The notes below the pieces were generated by a model. The model made no database searches. It was not told the DNA's origin and saw nothing but the letters and a program-made list of their open reading frames with translations. Shown here one piece after another: positions 52,116 to 61,534 of a DNA stretch of 64,000 bases (position 1 is the stretch's first letter; the number at the start of each line of letters is the position of its first letter). The position numbers were made by a program, and so were the translations under genes. This DNA comes from Hyphomicrobiales bacterium (GTDB lineage Bacteria; Pseudomonadota; Alphaproteobacteria; Rhizobiales; Rhizobiaceae): contig JAJFHU010000023.1 in NCBI GenBank assembly GCA_021775455.1, positions 1 through 64,000 on the forward strand, read 5' to 3'.

Positions 52116-52910
52116 CTAAAGCTTCCATCCACAGTGGAGGGCAACTACCCCGCCGGTAAAATTTTGATAATTGACGTTTGAAAATCCGGCCTTATGAATC
52201 ATATTCGCAAAATTGTTCTGGTTTGGGAATTTGCGGATGGATTCAACCAAGTACTGATAAGGTTCGGATTCCCCGGTAACCACTTTACCTATCTGCGGAA
52301 TGGCGTTCATCGACCATTTTTCATAGATCTTGTCTAGGATAGGAACATCGACTTCGGAAAATTCAAGGCACAGAAATCGACTACCCGGCTTTAAAACCCG
52401 GAAGGCTTCTTCCAAAGCATTGTCAATCCGCGGAATGTTACGAATACCAAAAGCAATTGTGTAGGCGTCAAAAGTGTTATTGTCGAAAGGCAGTTTCTCG
52501 GCATTTCCTTCAACAAATTCCAGACGGTCAGCAAGACCGCGCTTTATCGCCCGTTCGCGGCCAACATCCAGCATTGAGGAATTGATGTCGTAAACTGTTG
52601 TAGAAACTCCTGAACCGCCGCGCTCCACTATCCGAAAAGCGATATCGCCCGTACCGCCGGCAACATCTATACTGTGCCATTTCCGGGGTGTTTTTGAATT
52701 CGAATTACCCGGGAGTGAAAGCGTGGTGATCATTGCATCTTTCCACAGACGATGCATACCGGCTGACATGAGATCATTCATCACATCATACCTGTCAGCT
52801 ACTTTGTGAAACACGTCATCGACCAACGGCTGCTTTTCTCCCGATCCAACATTAGTGAATCCAAAAGCGGTTTCCATTTCGTCTGGTTTTTTTGTCCTGA
52901 CACCAGTCAT
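52116..52910 (-). CDS. ubiE: Ubiquinone/menaquinone C-methyltransferase UbiE
   Basis: 264 residues of a class I SAM methyltransferase. [39 protein letters not shown] (SAM loop), [16 protein letters not shown] and the terminal [14 protein letters not shown] are UbiE signatures. It methylates the quinone ring. Divergent from mutM across 135 bp. Confidence 0.97.
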   Translation of the reverse strand: MTGVRTKKPDEMETAFGFTNVGSGEKQPLVDDVFHKVADRYDVMNDLMSAGMHRLWKDAMITTLSLPGNSNSKTPRKWHSIDVAGGTGDIAFRIVERGGSGVSTTVYDINSSMLDVGRERAIKRGLADRLEFVEGNAEKLPFDNNTFDAYTIAFGIRNIPRIDNALEEAFRVLKPGSRFLCLEFSEVDVPILDKIYEKWSMNAIPQIGKVVTGESEPYQYLVESIRKFPNQNNFANMIHKAGFSNVNYQNFTGGVVALHCGWKL

Positions 52911-53045
52911 AGTTTTTCCGATAATAAAACGGCGGGTATTTTAAAGAGCCATGGCTATAGCAGCACTCTCAATATATTAAAATCAAGGTGAAATACACTG
53001 CGGCAATGCGTAAACATTACTGGTTTGCGATGAAAGGGTTAAGAG

Positions 53046-53936
53046 ATGCCGGAACTACCGGAAGTAGAAACCGTTAAGCGCGGTCTGGCGCCAGCAATGG
53101 AAGGCGCGCTGATAAAGTGCGTCGAATTGCGTCGCCAAAATTTGCGCTATCCCTTTCCGCGTGATTTCGTATCCCGGTTGGAAGGAAAGCACATTGTTTC
53201 ACTAAGTCGGCGCGCCAAATACCTTCTCGCAGACACAGATAGCGATGATGTCCTTGTCATGCATCTTGGCATGTCAGGGTCCTTCCGCATGAAAAACCAA
53301 GACGCGGTGAACCCAACTGGTTCGCTTAATCACGAGCGCAACAATTTGGGGGCTCATGATCATGTAATCTTTCATCTAGAAAAATCAGGTGCCGGAAACA
53401 CGGTCACCTATAATGACCCACGGCGATTTGGATACATGACTCTTGTTAGTCGGGGAAAATTTGATAGCCATCCGTTCTTTGCGTCTCTCGGTATTGAACC
53501 TACTGGCAATGCTCTTGACGGTGAATGCATTTCGCAATTGTTTCAAGGCAGAAAGACACTGCTGAAAGCCACACTTCTAGACCAGCGCATTATAGCCGGT
53601 TTAGGCAATATTTACGTGTGTGAGGCGCTTTGGCGTTCGGGACTATCGCCAAAACGAAAAGCAAGCACCCTATGCCGCAAAGGCGGGAAGGCTACGAAGC
53701 GTTCGGAGTTGTTGGCGGAATCAGTCAGGGATGTCATTGCTGAAGCAATAGATGCTGGCGGCTCTTCGTTGCGAGATCATCGACAAACTGATGGATCATT
53801 GGGATATTTCCAACACCACTTTAATGTTTACGACCGTGAGAACATGCCCTGTATGAACGCAAATTGCTCAGGCACGATCAAAAGAATTGTCCAGTCTGGA
53901 CGTTCAACATTCTACTGTCCGTCATGCCAGCGATAG
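53046..53936 (+). CDS. mutM: Formamidopyrimidine-DNA glycosylase
   Basis: 296 residues. MPELPEVETVKRGLAP gives the catalytic N-terminal Pro and Glu, HLGMSGSFRM holds the lysine-loop region, and the C-terminal zinc finger has four Cys (PCMNANC and FYCPSC). It removes 8-oxoguanine and formamidopyrimidines. Position beside ubiE and rpsT is normal for the order. The stretch 53937-54142 holds no gene. Confidence 0.97.
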   Translation: MPELPEVETVKRGLAPAMEGALIKCVELRRQNLRYPFPRDFVSRLEGKHIVSLSRRAKYLLADTDSDDVLVMHLGMSGSFRMKNQDAVNPTGSLNHERNNLGAHDHVIFHLEKSGAGNTVTYNDPRRFGYMTLVSRGKFDSHPFFASLGIEPTGNALDGECISQLFQGRKTLLKATLLDQRIIAGLGNIYVCEALWRSGLSPKRKASTLCRKGGKATKRSELLAESVRDVIAEAIDAGGSSLRDHRQTDGSLGYFQHHFNVYDRENMPCMNANCSGTIKRIVQSGRSTFYCPSCQR

Positions 53937-54142
53937 GAATTGATTGCGGTGTTAATTGACACTGCGCAATGTTTTCATTTCGCGTTGACGTGGCAAGCTT
54001 TGCGCTGTATATGTCCACCAAATTTTCGGACCAAATAAAAGCTCCGATCTTTCTCCTTACAGTTTTGAAATTACTGCTTGGATAAAGTACGGGACTTGAA
54101 CTTGCGTCATTCAAACAAGATTAGAACGTACAGGAAAGCCAA

Positions 54143-54409
54143 ATGGCAAACACAAAATCCGCCAAAAAGGCAATTCGTAAAATTGCCACCCGAACTGCGG
54201 TGAATAAAAGTCGACGGTCGCGCATGCGCACGCAGATTCGCAAGGTTGAGGAAGCTGTTGACAGCGGTAACAAAGATGCAGCAGTTGCAGCGCTTATAAT
54301 TGCTGAACCTGAAATCATGCGCGCAGTATCGAAGGGCGTTATAAAAAAGAATACTGCAGCTCGCAAAGTTTCCAGATTGTCAGCCCGCGTTAAGGCTACA
54401 GGCGCTTAA
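54143..54409 (+). CDS. rpsT: Ribosomal protein S20
   Basis: 88 residues, very basic and helical ([40 protein letters not shown]). It binds 16S rRNA early in 30S assembly. AGGAAAG precedes the ATG. It has its own terminator and precedes dnaA, as in other Hyphomicrobiales. Confidence 0.97.
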   Translation: MANTKSAKKAIRKIATRTAVNKSRRSRMRTQIRKVEEAVDSGNKDAAVAALIIAEPEIMRAVSKGVIKKNTAARKVSRLSARVKATGA

Positions 54410-54434
54410 TCAGCCTGAAATGATTGAGTTTTTT

Positions 54435-54463
54435 AAAACCCGATCCCTTGGTCGGGTTTTTTT
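54435..54463 (+). terminator. Rho-independent terminator of rpsT
   Basis: A perfect 9-bp stem AAAACCCGA / TCGGGTTTT with an 8-base loop is followed by a T-rich tail, 25 bp after the rpsT stop. Confidence 0.95.
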
Positions 54464-54479
54464 ATTGCGTAAATTTCGT

Positions 54480-54808
54480 TTATTCACATCATGTGGATGG
54501 TCTTGAACCTGTGAATTACCAACGATGTGAAGCGAATCTGCAGAAATTCAGGATTTTTTTCCTGCTTTAATAAACTTATAAAAATCAGTTAGTTACAGGG
54601 TAGTATTCTCACTTCCCCGGCCCGAGCTACCAAGAATGCCTGTCAAGGGGCTTATGCTGAAAAATATTTTTGCCACCCCGAGATTTGACGCATTGGGAAA
54701 ATGGGCATTTGAAAAGACATTGATTCGTAACGATTCTTTTTTCGCAGATATGTCGAAAAAAAAATCCCGCACTGAGCAGAATTGCTCCGTTAACGAACAA
54801 TTAACGGA
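54480..54808. promoter_or_regulatory. Control region or candidate origin upstream of dnaA
   Basis: Within the ~750-bp gene-poor stretch 54464-55210 lie three DnaA-box-like 9-mers: TTATTCACA (54480), TGTGGATGG (54492) and TGTGAATTA (54510). An AT-rich patch (54541-54595) and three GANTC methylation sites (54534, 54722, 54732) follow. A full CtrA motif TTAA-N7-TTAAC lies at 54790-54805; it is inside a palindrome (54786-54808), so it reads as perfect on both strands. The combination fits cell-cycle control of dnaA or an origin; which one cannot be told from sequence alone. Nothing further is recognisable in 54809-55210. Confidence 0.5.
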
Positions 54809-55210
54809 AAGCGGTTGCAAGCTCAAAAAGCCCTGTATACATTCATTTCTACGGAAGATGCCGGATGGGGATCAATCGAATTCCGCTACTGCGAAATTGA
54901 TGCTTGATCTATGAGAATTAAGCGAATGCTTCAAGACATGGTGGGTCTTGGAAATAGATTGTTTTTGCCAGTGGTAGAAGACGACTTTGGACCCCGCCAA
55001 TAGTTTCGAATTTGTTTGAATTCGGAATTATGGGTGTCAGCGGGGGCTGTATGGACTGATCCAGATGGTCTGATTGCCTATAGAGACAATCAGGCATGTT
55101 CCGTAAAATCCGGGTTGTCCCGTGCCTGTTTCAGGCGGTCTAACAATTGGTTGATAATGTCATCACTCGTGAGTGGTTAATCCCGGTCACGATATCAGGA
55201 GAAGTGTGTA

Positions 55211-55639
55211 ATGCCATATGCTGGGGATGTTTCCTGCCATGACTGTTGGTCATCACTCGAAAGGGATTCCGCAAGTCAGCTGGTTGATGTTCGCACATTG
55301 GCGGAGTGGAATTTTGTAGGGATTCCAGATCTGGGCTCCATTGGCAAAGAGTTGATCAAGGTAGAATGGCAGTCTTTTCCGTCGATGGGGCTTAATCCGG
55401 GATTTGTAAATGAAGTTGCTCATCAGCTTGAAGCTGCTGGCGCGTCGCATAAGGCGGACATCTTCATATTGTGCCGCTCTGGTGTGCGTAGCATGGCGGC
55501 AGCGAATGCCATTACTAAAGCAGGCTACGAGATGGCATTCAACGTAACGGGAGGATTTGAAGGTGATCCAGATGAAAATAGACAACGCGGAAATCGGAAT
55601 GGTTGGAAACATGATGAACTACCTTGGCGCCAAAATTGA
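55211..55639 (+). CDS. Rhodanese-domain protein
   Basis: 142 residues of one rhodanese fold. SQLVDVRTLAEWNFVGIPDL is the N-terminal signature, and FILCRSGVRSMAAANAI carries the active-site Cys loop with Arg-Ser-Gly-Val-Arg. Residues near the C terminus (FNVTGGFEGDPDE) close the fold. It probably moves sulfur between carriers. Its end overlaps an open extension of dnaA. Confidence 0.9.
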   Translation: MPYAGDVSCHDCWSSLERDSASQLVDVRTLAEWNFVGIPDLGSIGKELIKVEWQSFPSMGLNPGFVNEVAHQLEAAGASHKADIFILCRSGVRSMAAANAITKAGYEMAFNVTGGFEGDPDENRQRGNRNGWKHDELPWRQN

Positions 55640-55653
55640 AGGAACTGGAAGAA

Positions 55654-57306
55654 ATGGAAAGGGTATCGGTTAAGGACAGCTATAAACAGAAACAAAAGAA
55701 CAATTGGACCAAACTTGTACTACCGGCAATCACAAGACCATTGGCCAATCAAAATGAAACGTCGAATGCTTTGGGCGAACCATGCGACAAGGAAAATGAT
55801 GCGGAGGATAGATTGAAGAACAAAGCAGAGCGCGCGGGTGGCAAGGTCAAAACAGACCAAAATCTTCCGGTAAATCATGAAAAAAAATGGTCTAGAGTAA
55901 GACAGCAACTGAAAACACAACTCGGCACCGAAGGGTTTGACGCTTGGTGTGGACGATTGAAATTCGATTCAGCAAATGGCGGAGTTGTGCTGCATAGCGT
56001 GCCAACAGCGTTCTTGCGAAACTGGATATTATCGCATTACCGAGATAACCTCCTTGAGCTGTGGCAGCAGGAGGATCCCTCGATTTTGCGCGTAGACATC
56101 GCCATGCGATCGGCGGTGCGGCAAAACCTCGCTTCCCGAAATGCGCAGGAATCAGAGACTGATTTCAAGTCCAAATCATCAGCAGATGCGAAGCCGGTGA
56201 TGTTTGCGCCAACGATAGCCATGCCCGGGAGGTCAAAGACCCTGGACAGACCCTGCGCATTTACAGGTTCATCGCTTGATCCAAGACACAGATTTGAAAA
56301 TTTTGTCGAGAGTGCTTCAAATAGAATGGTAAGCGCTGCAGCCAAATCTATTGCTGAAGGCAGCAATGACTCGGTTCGGTTTAATCCCCTGATTGTCCAT
56401 GCCAATGTAGGGCTGGGAAAAACCCATTTGTTGCAGGCAATTGCTTGGCAAGCCAGGGCTCGCGACAACAAATCCAAGGTTTTGTATTTGACCGCTGAGT
56501 ACTTTATGTGGCGGTTCGCGTCTGCAATACGGGATAAGACTGCACTCACGCTGAAGGAATCGTTGCGCGATATTGACATCTTGTTGATCGACGACATGCA
56601 GTTTCTTCAAGGTAAGGCGATCCAGGCGGAATTCTGCCATCTGTTGAATGATTTAATAGATAGTGCGCGTCAGGTGGTAGTGGCCGCAGACAGACCGCCA
56701 ACCGAGTTGGAAAGTTTGGATGACCGCGTCCGCTCGCGTTTGAAAGGTGGCGTAACGCTTGAGATTAAGGCGCCGGACTATGAGTTGCGCAAGGAGATTT
56801 TGACCATGCGTTACAACGAAGTAAAAGCCGAGCAACCCAGCCTTGATATCCCTGAGGATATTTTGCACTACGTGGCTCGTCAGGTAACGAGTAGCGGCCG
56901 GGATGTGGAAGGTGCCTTTAATCAGCTGCTGATTCAAAATCGGTTTTCTGAAGGTAATATTTGCTTGGGAGAACTGGACAAGATTCTTGGCCACCTAATC
57001 CGGAATGCGGAAACCAAGCGCGTCAGAATTGAAGATATTCAGCGTATTGTCGCCCGCCACTTCAACGTGTCAAAAAATGATTTACTGTCAAGTCGCCGTA
57101 CCCGTGTGATCGTTCGTCCTCGTCAAATTGCAATGTATTTGGCCAAGACCATGACACCAAGATCGCTTCCCGAAATTGGAAGGCGTTTCGGAGGCCGTGA
57201 TCATACGACGGTATTGCATGCAGTTCGCAAGATTGAAGATCTGCAAAACAAAGACAGTCAGATGGCACATGAGCTCGAACTGTTGAAGCGGCTAATTTTG
57301 GAGTAA
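55654..57306 (+). CDS. dnaA: Chromosomal replication initiator DnaA
   Basis: About 550 residues. An ~75-residue charged, poorly conserved extension precedes domain I (SRVRQQLKTQLGTEGFDAWC). The AAA+ core has Walker A LIVHANVGLGKTHLLQAIA, where the first Gly of the motif is Ala, and Walker B ILLIDDMQFLQGK. Domain IV has GGRDHTTVLHAVRKIE, which reads DnaA boxes. The ATG at 55654 has GGAA upstream; the frame is open to 55624, inside the rhodanese gene. Ala in Walker A is usual for rhizobial DnaA as I recall. Confidence 0.95.
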   Translation: MERVSVKDSYKQKQKNNWTKLVLPAITRPLANQNETSNALGEPCDKENDAEDRLKNKAERAGGKVKTDQNLPVNHEKKWSRVRQQLKTQLGTEGFDAWCGRLKFDSANGGVVLHSVPTAFLRNWILSHYRDNLLELWQQEDPSILRVDIAMRSAVRQNLASRNAQESETDFKSKSSADAKPVMFAPTIAMPGRSKTLDRPCAFTGSSLDPRHRFENFVESASNRMVSAAAKSIAEGSNDSVRFNPLIVHANVGLGKTHLLQAIAWQARARDNKSKVLYLTAEYFMWRFASAIRDKTALTLKESLRDIDILLIDDMQFLQGKAIQAEFCHLLNDLIDSARQVVVAADRPPTELESLDDRVRSRLKGGVTLEIKAPDYELRKEILTMRYNEVKAEQPSLDIPEDILHYVARQVTSSGRDVEGAFNQLLIQNRFSEGNICLGELDKILGHLIRNAETKRVRIEDIQRIVARHFNVSKNDLLSSRRTRVIVRPRQIAMYLAKTMTPRSLPEIGRRFGGRDHTTVLHAVRKIEDLQNKDSQMAHELELLKRLILE

Positions 57307-57524
57307 TCCTGCAATAACAGCATTCATAGAGAAGTTTTCCCCAAAAAGACCATTGACTTGAGCGCGGAACTCTTGCAATGCGCGATGGTTTTCAGCACTC
57401 TGATAATCCGAATTGTACAGGCAATCCAATCGTTCGGCAAATCGTGAAAATGCCCGGATTATACCGGTATGGGATACATGCCTGAAACCATGACACAACG
57501 AGTGCGTAGAGCGGAGCAAATCAT

Positions 57525-58643
57525 ATGCGCGTTACTTTGGAACGATCCAACCTCCTGAAGGCCCTGGGCCATGTACATCGGGTTGTAGAGCGCCGAAACA
57601 CAATACCTATTCTATCCAACGTACTTTTGAAGACAGACGGTAATGAGTTGTATCTCAAGGCCACAGATCTGGATCTGGAGATTTATGAGAAGGCCCAAGC
57701 TTCGGTCGAGCAGGCAGGATCTACCACAGTTCCAGCACTGATGCTCTACGAAATCATTCGCAAGTTGCCCGATGGTTCGGAGGTTTTGCTGTCCATTGAA
57801 GATGATTCTTCGACACTAAAACTCAGTGCAGGTCGTTCTCAATTTACTTTGCAGATGCTGCCGGAAAGTGATTTTCCTGATATTTCAGCAGGAGAATTTT
57901 CGCACAGCTTTTCAATGGCAACGGGCGAGATCAGTAAACTAATCAACCACACCCAGTTTGCGATTTCCACGGAAGAAACGCGTTACTATTTGAATGGTAT
58001 ATATCTTCACACAGTGGAGGATAGCGGTAGCACTGTATTACGCGCTGTCGCCACAGACGGTCACAGACTTGCCCGCTCTCAAACAGCTGCGCCGGACGGG
58101 TCTGGCGGAATGCCGGGAATAATAGTTCCGCGCAAGGCAGTTGGTGAAATCCAGCGTATGGTCGAAGAACCAGACGCTGCTGTCCTGATAGAGCTTTCAG
58201 ATTCCAAGATTCGGCTGACCATTGGCGAAACTATTCTGACTTCGAAACTCATTGATGGCACTTTTCCTGACTACAACCGTGTTATCCCTGATGGGAATGA
58301 CAAGGAACTCAAAATGGATCGGGCAACGTTTGCGAGTGCCGTTGATAGAGTATCCACGATTTCATCTGAACGCGGTAGGGCAGTAAAGTTGCAGCTTACA
58401 GCAGGTCAATTGATGTTGTCGGTAAACAATCCGGACTCCGGAACGGCAGAAGAAGAGCTTTCTGTTTTATATGATTCAGAGGCGCTCGATATTGGTTTTA
58501 ATTCTCGATACTTGCTGGACATTACCAATCAACTTTCTGGCGATGACGCTATCTTCATGCTGTCGGATCCGGGTTCTCCAACCTTGATCCAGGATTCTCA
58601 AGACGATGGAGCCGTATACGTCTTGATGCCAATGCGGGTATAA
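57525..58643 (+). CDS. dnaN: DNA polymerase III beta clamp
   Basis: 372 residues, collinear with sliding clamps in three repeats: LLKALGHVHRVVERRNTIPI at the start, DGHRLARSQ and the C-terminal VYVLMPMRV. It tethers the polymerase to DNA. The 218-bp gap after dnaA (57307-57524) holds no convincing gene or DnaA box; a GCGGAGC ribosome site precedes the ATG. Confidence 0.98.
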   Translation: MRVTLERSNLLKALGHVHRVVERRNTIPILSNVLLKTDGNELYLKATDLDLEIYEKAQASVEQAGSTTVPALMLYEIIRKLPDGSEVLLSIEDDSSTLKLSAGRSQFTLQMLPESDFPDISAGEFSHSFSMATGEISKLINHTQFAISTEETRYYLNGIYLHTVEDSGSTVLRAVATDGHRLARSQTAAPDGSGGMPGIIVPRKAVGEIQRMVEEPDAAVLIELSDSKIRLTIGETILTSKLIDGTFPDYNRVIPDGNDKELKMDRATFASAVDRVSTISSERGRAVKLQLTAGQLMLSVNNPDSGTAEEELSVLYDSEALDIGFNSRYLLDITNQLSGDDAIFMLSDPGSPTLIQDSQDDGAVYVLMPMRV

Positions 58644-58659
58644 TCCGATTGGAAAGCAA

Positions 58660-59793
58660 TTGGACCGTGTTTATCTTGAAACTCTGAAACTGGACAAGTT
58701 TCGAAATTACCAGTCATTGAGCCTTGATCTTGATCAGCGTCATGTAGTGCTGACAGGTGAAAATGGCGCCGGAAAGACAAACATCCTTGAAGCCATATCG
58801 TTCCTTTCACCAGGAAGGGGGCTCCGTCGCGCAACCTATGACAGTGTTGGTTTGGCAAGTGGTGATGGAAGCTGGAGTGTATTCGCAAATCTTCAAGGAG
58901 CGGCCGGAGAAGTTGGGATTGGTACCGGCTTGCGGCAATCATCGTTTGGGGTTGAAAAACATAGGCGAGTACACATCAACGGTGCTCAGGCAAAGTCAGC
59001 AGATAGTTTGCTTGAGCATTGTCGCGTCGTTTGGTTAACACCATCCATGGACGGACTTTTCACAGGCCCTGCCAGCGATCGAAGAAGATTTCTGGATCGT
59101 ATGGTGTTGGCGGTTGATCCAGTGCATGGCAAGCGAATGTCCAACTATGAAAAGGTGATGCGCAGCCGAAACAAACTTCTGTCGGAAGAACCGATCAATG
59201 ATTCTTGGATCAATGCGACGGAGGACCAACTTGCTGAACTGGCTGTAGCCGTTGCCTCCGCTCGTCATGAGTTGATAGGGTTACTCTCTACAGTCATTGT
59301 AAAAAACTCAAATCGGGATTCACCCTTTCCAGATGCGCTGGTTGCGTTGTCAGGTAGCCTGGAAAATGAGATTGGTGAAATTCCGGCCAGCGATCTTGAA
59401 ACTGAATATAAAGATCGGTTGCGTTCGCGTCGGCGGTTGGATGCGGCTGCAAATCGCACGCTTGAAGGTCCGCATCGCTCTGATCTGCTGGTTCATCACC
59501 GGCCCAAATCCATGGCTGCTTCCCAATGCTCCACCGGTGAGCAAAAGGCACTGTTAACCGGCCTGTTGCTTGCTCACGCCAGATTAGTTGGTGAAATGCA
59601 TGATTTTGCGCCTATTTTGTTGCTGGACGAAATTGCGGCACATCTCGATGAAGGACGTCGTCGGGCATTGTACGATTTGATAGATGAACTAGGTTGTCAG
59701 GCATGGATGACGGGGACGGACAAGGCTTTGTTTGCTTCGCTTGACAACAGGGCAAAGTTCCTGACCGTTGAAGCAGGGACAGTACACGCTTGA
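58660..59793 (+). CDS. recF: Recombination mediator RecF
   Basis: 377 residues of an SMC-like ATPase. LKLDKFRNYQSLSL opens the protein, Walker A is VLTGENGAGKTNILEAIS, the signature region is CSTGEQKALLTGLLLAHARL and Walker B is ILLLDEIAAHLDEGRR. It loads RecA at gaps. It begins with TTG at 58660, 16 bp after dnaN. Confidence 0.96.
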   Translation: MDRVYLETLKLDKFRNYQSLSLDLDQRHVVLTGENGAGKTNILEAISFLSPGRGLRRATYDSVGLASGDGSWSVFANLQGAAGEVGIGTGLRQSSFGVEKHRRVHINGAQAKSADSLLEHCRVVWLTPSMDGLFTGPASDRRRFLDRMVLAVDPVHGKRMSNYEKVMRSRNKLLSEEPINDSWINATEDQLAELAVAVASARHELIGLLSTVIVKNSNRDSPFPDALVALSGSLENEIGEIPASDLETEYKDRLRSRRRLDAAANRTLEGPHRSDLLVHHRPKSMAASQCSTGEQKALLTGLLLAHARLVGEMHDFAPILLLDEIAAHLDEGRRRALYDLIDELGCQAWMTGTDKALFASLDNRAKFLTVEAGTVHA

Positions 59794-59805
59794 GGAATGC
59801 AGACA

Positions 59806-60567
59806 ATGCCACTCAGTTCAGAAGAATTGGAACGATATGCCAGACACATTGTTCTTCAGGATTTGGGTGGTGCTGGACAACAAAAACTGAAGCAGGCCAG
59901 AGTACTGGTGGTTGGCGCGGGAGGATTGGGATCTCCGGTAATACAGTATCTGGCTGCCGCTGGAGTGGGAACACTGGGAATAGTAGATGCAGATACAGTT
60001 TCGCTCTCCAACCTTCAGCGTCAGACAATACACGCCACTGAAAACTGCGGGTCATTGAAAGTCGAAAGCGCAAAGGTTGTAATCAACAAGCTCAATCCAC
60101 ATGTGAAAGTGGAAACTTGGCCAGTTTGGCTGGATAATTCGAATGGAGAAGAGTTGATTTCGGGGTTCGATGTTGTTGCAGATGGTAGTGACAATTTCGA
60201 TACACGGTTCCTGGTTGCAGACCTTTGCGAAAAATTGGAAAAGACGTTGGTAACTGCTGCGGTTGGCCAGTTTGATGCTTCAATCACCACGGTGAAACCT
60301 CATGAAGCAGATGAGGCTGGTAATCCATACCCCCGATACCGGGATGTCTTTCCGCAGAAACCGCCGGATGGAATGCTTCCCAGTTGTGAGGAAGCTGGCA
60401 TATTGGGTGCGCTTACGGGAGTAATAGGTTCCATGCAGGCGCTAGAGGTAATCAAGGAGATTGTCGGGTTTGGTGACAGTCTTGCAGGGCGACTTGTTCT
60501 TTATGATGCAAAGTCTGTCCGTTTTCAGGAAATAACCTATCAACGTTCGCCGGATGCAGATATCTGA
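59806..60567 (+). CDS. moeB: Adenylyltransferase MoeB/ThiF (E1-like)
   Basis: About 253 residues of the E1-like fold. RYARHIVLQDLGGAGQQKLK opens it, LVVGAGGLGSPVIQYLAAAG binds ATP, DADTVSLSNLQRQTIH is the second nucleotide motif, and GSDNFDTRFLV precedes the adenylation site. It activates the C terminus of MoaD or ThiS for sulfur transfer. The second ATG (59806) is better placed behind GAGGA than the first (59797). Confidence 0.92.
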   Translation: MPLSSEELERYARHIVLQDLGGAGQQKLKQARVLVVGAGGLGSPVIQYLAAAGVGTLGIVDADTVSLSNLQRQTIHATENCGSLKVESAKVVINKLNPHVKVETWPVWLDNSNGEELISGFDVVADGSDNFDTRFLVADLCEKLEKTLVTAAVGQFDASITTVKPHEADEAGNPYPRYRDVFPQKPPDGMLPSCEEAGILGALTGVIGSMQALEVIKEIVGFGDSLAGRLVLYDAKSVRFQEITYQRSPDADI

Positions 60568-60571
60568 ACCC

Positions 60572-61408
60572 ATGGAAAAAGTAGATATGAATAACCATCA
60601 AGGCCAGTTTGATGGGAAAGTGGCTGGACAACTGGGAAAATTGTCGACCCGCCTGGCCGAATCGCCTGTTGAATTGCGCGATGCCCGGCGTCTCAGATAT
60701 CAGGTTTTCTATCGGGAAATGGCAGCGAAACCGAATCTGGGACAAAGACTAACGCGCATGGATCTGGATAAGCATGATCGTCACTGTGACCACCTGTTGG
60801 TTTTGGACGAGACAAGTTCAGGTTCTTCAAAAATTATCGGGACTCAAAGATTTTTAACCAAAAATTCTGGCAACTCCATCCCGACCTATGCCTCGCAAGG
60901 GGAGTTTGATTTGGAAGGGTTACACTCGCGCCACGGGTCGAGTACTTTCATGGAACTTGGCCGATCATGTATATTGGCAGAATACAGATCAAAGCGCACA
61001 GCAGAACTCATGTGGCATGGGACTTGGGCCTACGCCGTTGCGAGGAAAGTAGATGTGATGGTTGGGTGCGCATCTTTTCCAACAAGTAATGTTGAAGAGA
61101 TTACCCCAGCACTACAGTTACTGGATTCAAGCGCACCTGCAGATGGCGAGTGGCAGGTTGAGCCAGCTTCAAGCACTGCATTCTGCATTACAAAACCTGC
61201 AGATGGCGAGTTGGATACGAAAAGCGCTATTCGTCAATTGCCACCACTAATCCGTGGGTATTTGCGTTTGGGGGCGATGTTTTCGATGCATGCAGTGCCA
61301 GATCCGGTATTCGGTACAATCGATGTTCTTGTGGTATTACCGGTAAGTCGAATTAATCCACGTTACGTCAGCTATTACGGTTCTGGGGCAGAAAGACATG
61401 CATCATAG
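60572..61408 (+). CDS. olsB: Ornithine N-acyltransferase OlsB-like
   Basis: About 278 residues of the GNAT-like acyltransferase family. RDARRLRYQVFYREM, FMELGRSCILAEYRSKRTAE and LPPLIRGYLRLGAMFSMHAV, then FGTIDVLVVLPVSRI, are OlsB signatures. It transfers a 3-hydroxyacyl group from ACP to ornithine, the first step of ornithine-lipid synthesis. OlsB beside mutS is common in rhizobia. The ATG at 60572 avoids overlap with moeB; an ATG at 60554 is open. Confidence 0.88.
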   Translation: MEKVDMNNHQGQFDGKVAGQLGKLSTRLAESPVELRDARRLRYQVFYREMAAKPNLGQRLTRMDLDKHDRHCDHLLVLDETSSGSSKIIGTQRFLTKNSGNSIPTYASQGEFDLEGLHSRHGSSTFMELGRSCILAEYRSKRTAELMWHGTWAYAVARKVDVMVGCASFPTSNVEEITPALQLLDSSAPADGEWQVEPASSTAFCITKPADGELDTKSAIRQLPPLIRGYLRLGAMFSMHAVPDPVFGTIDVLVVLPVSRINPRYVSYYGSGAERHAS

Positions 61409-61534
61409 TCAATTTGGCATGAAATCGATGATTCCAGCTGTGGACTTCGCGCAAGATTGATGCCCATCACTTGAACTGAAGCTTACTTTCAGGAATCTTG
61501 ATTAAAGTTCAATTTCCAGTCAGGTTATTTCACG

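Noticed and set aside
54636-54914. Rightward 92-codon open frame in the rpsT-dnaA gap
   Set aside because: No ribosome site, no recognisable domain, and it spans the CtrA palindrome and GANTC sites; more likely chance in a regulatory region.
55060-55100. CTGATTG/CAATCAG hairpin upstream of the rhodanese gene
   Set aside because: Short stem, large loop, no T run and no known motif; not supported as a terminator or riboswitch.
57292-57519. Leftward 75-codon open frame between dnaA and dnaN
   Set aside because: It overlaps the dnaA end, opposes both genes and has no family likeness; treated as chance.
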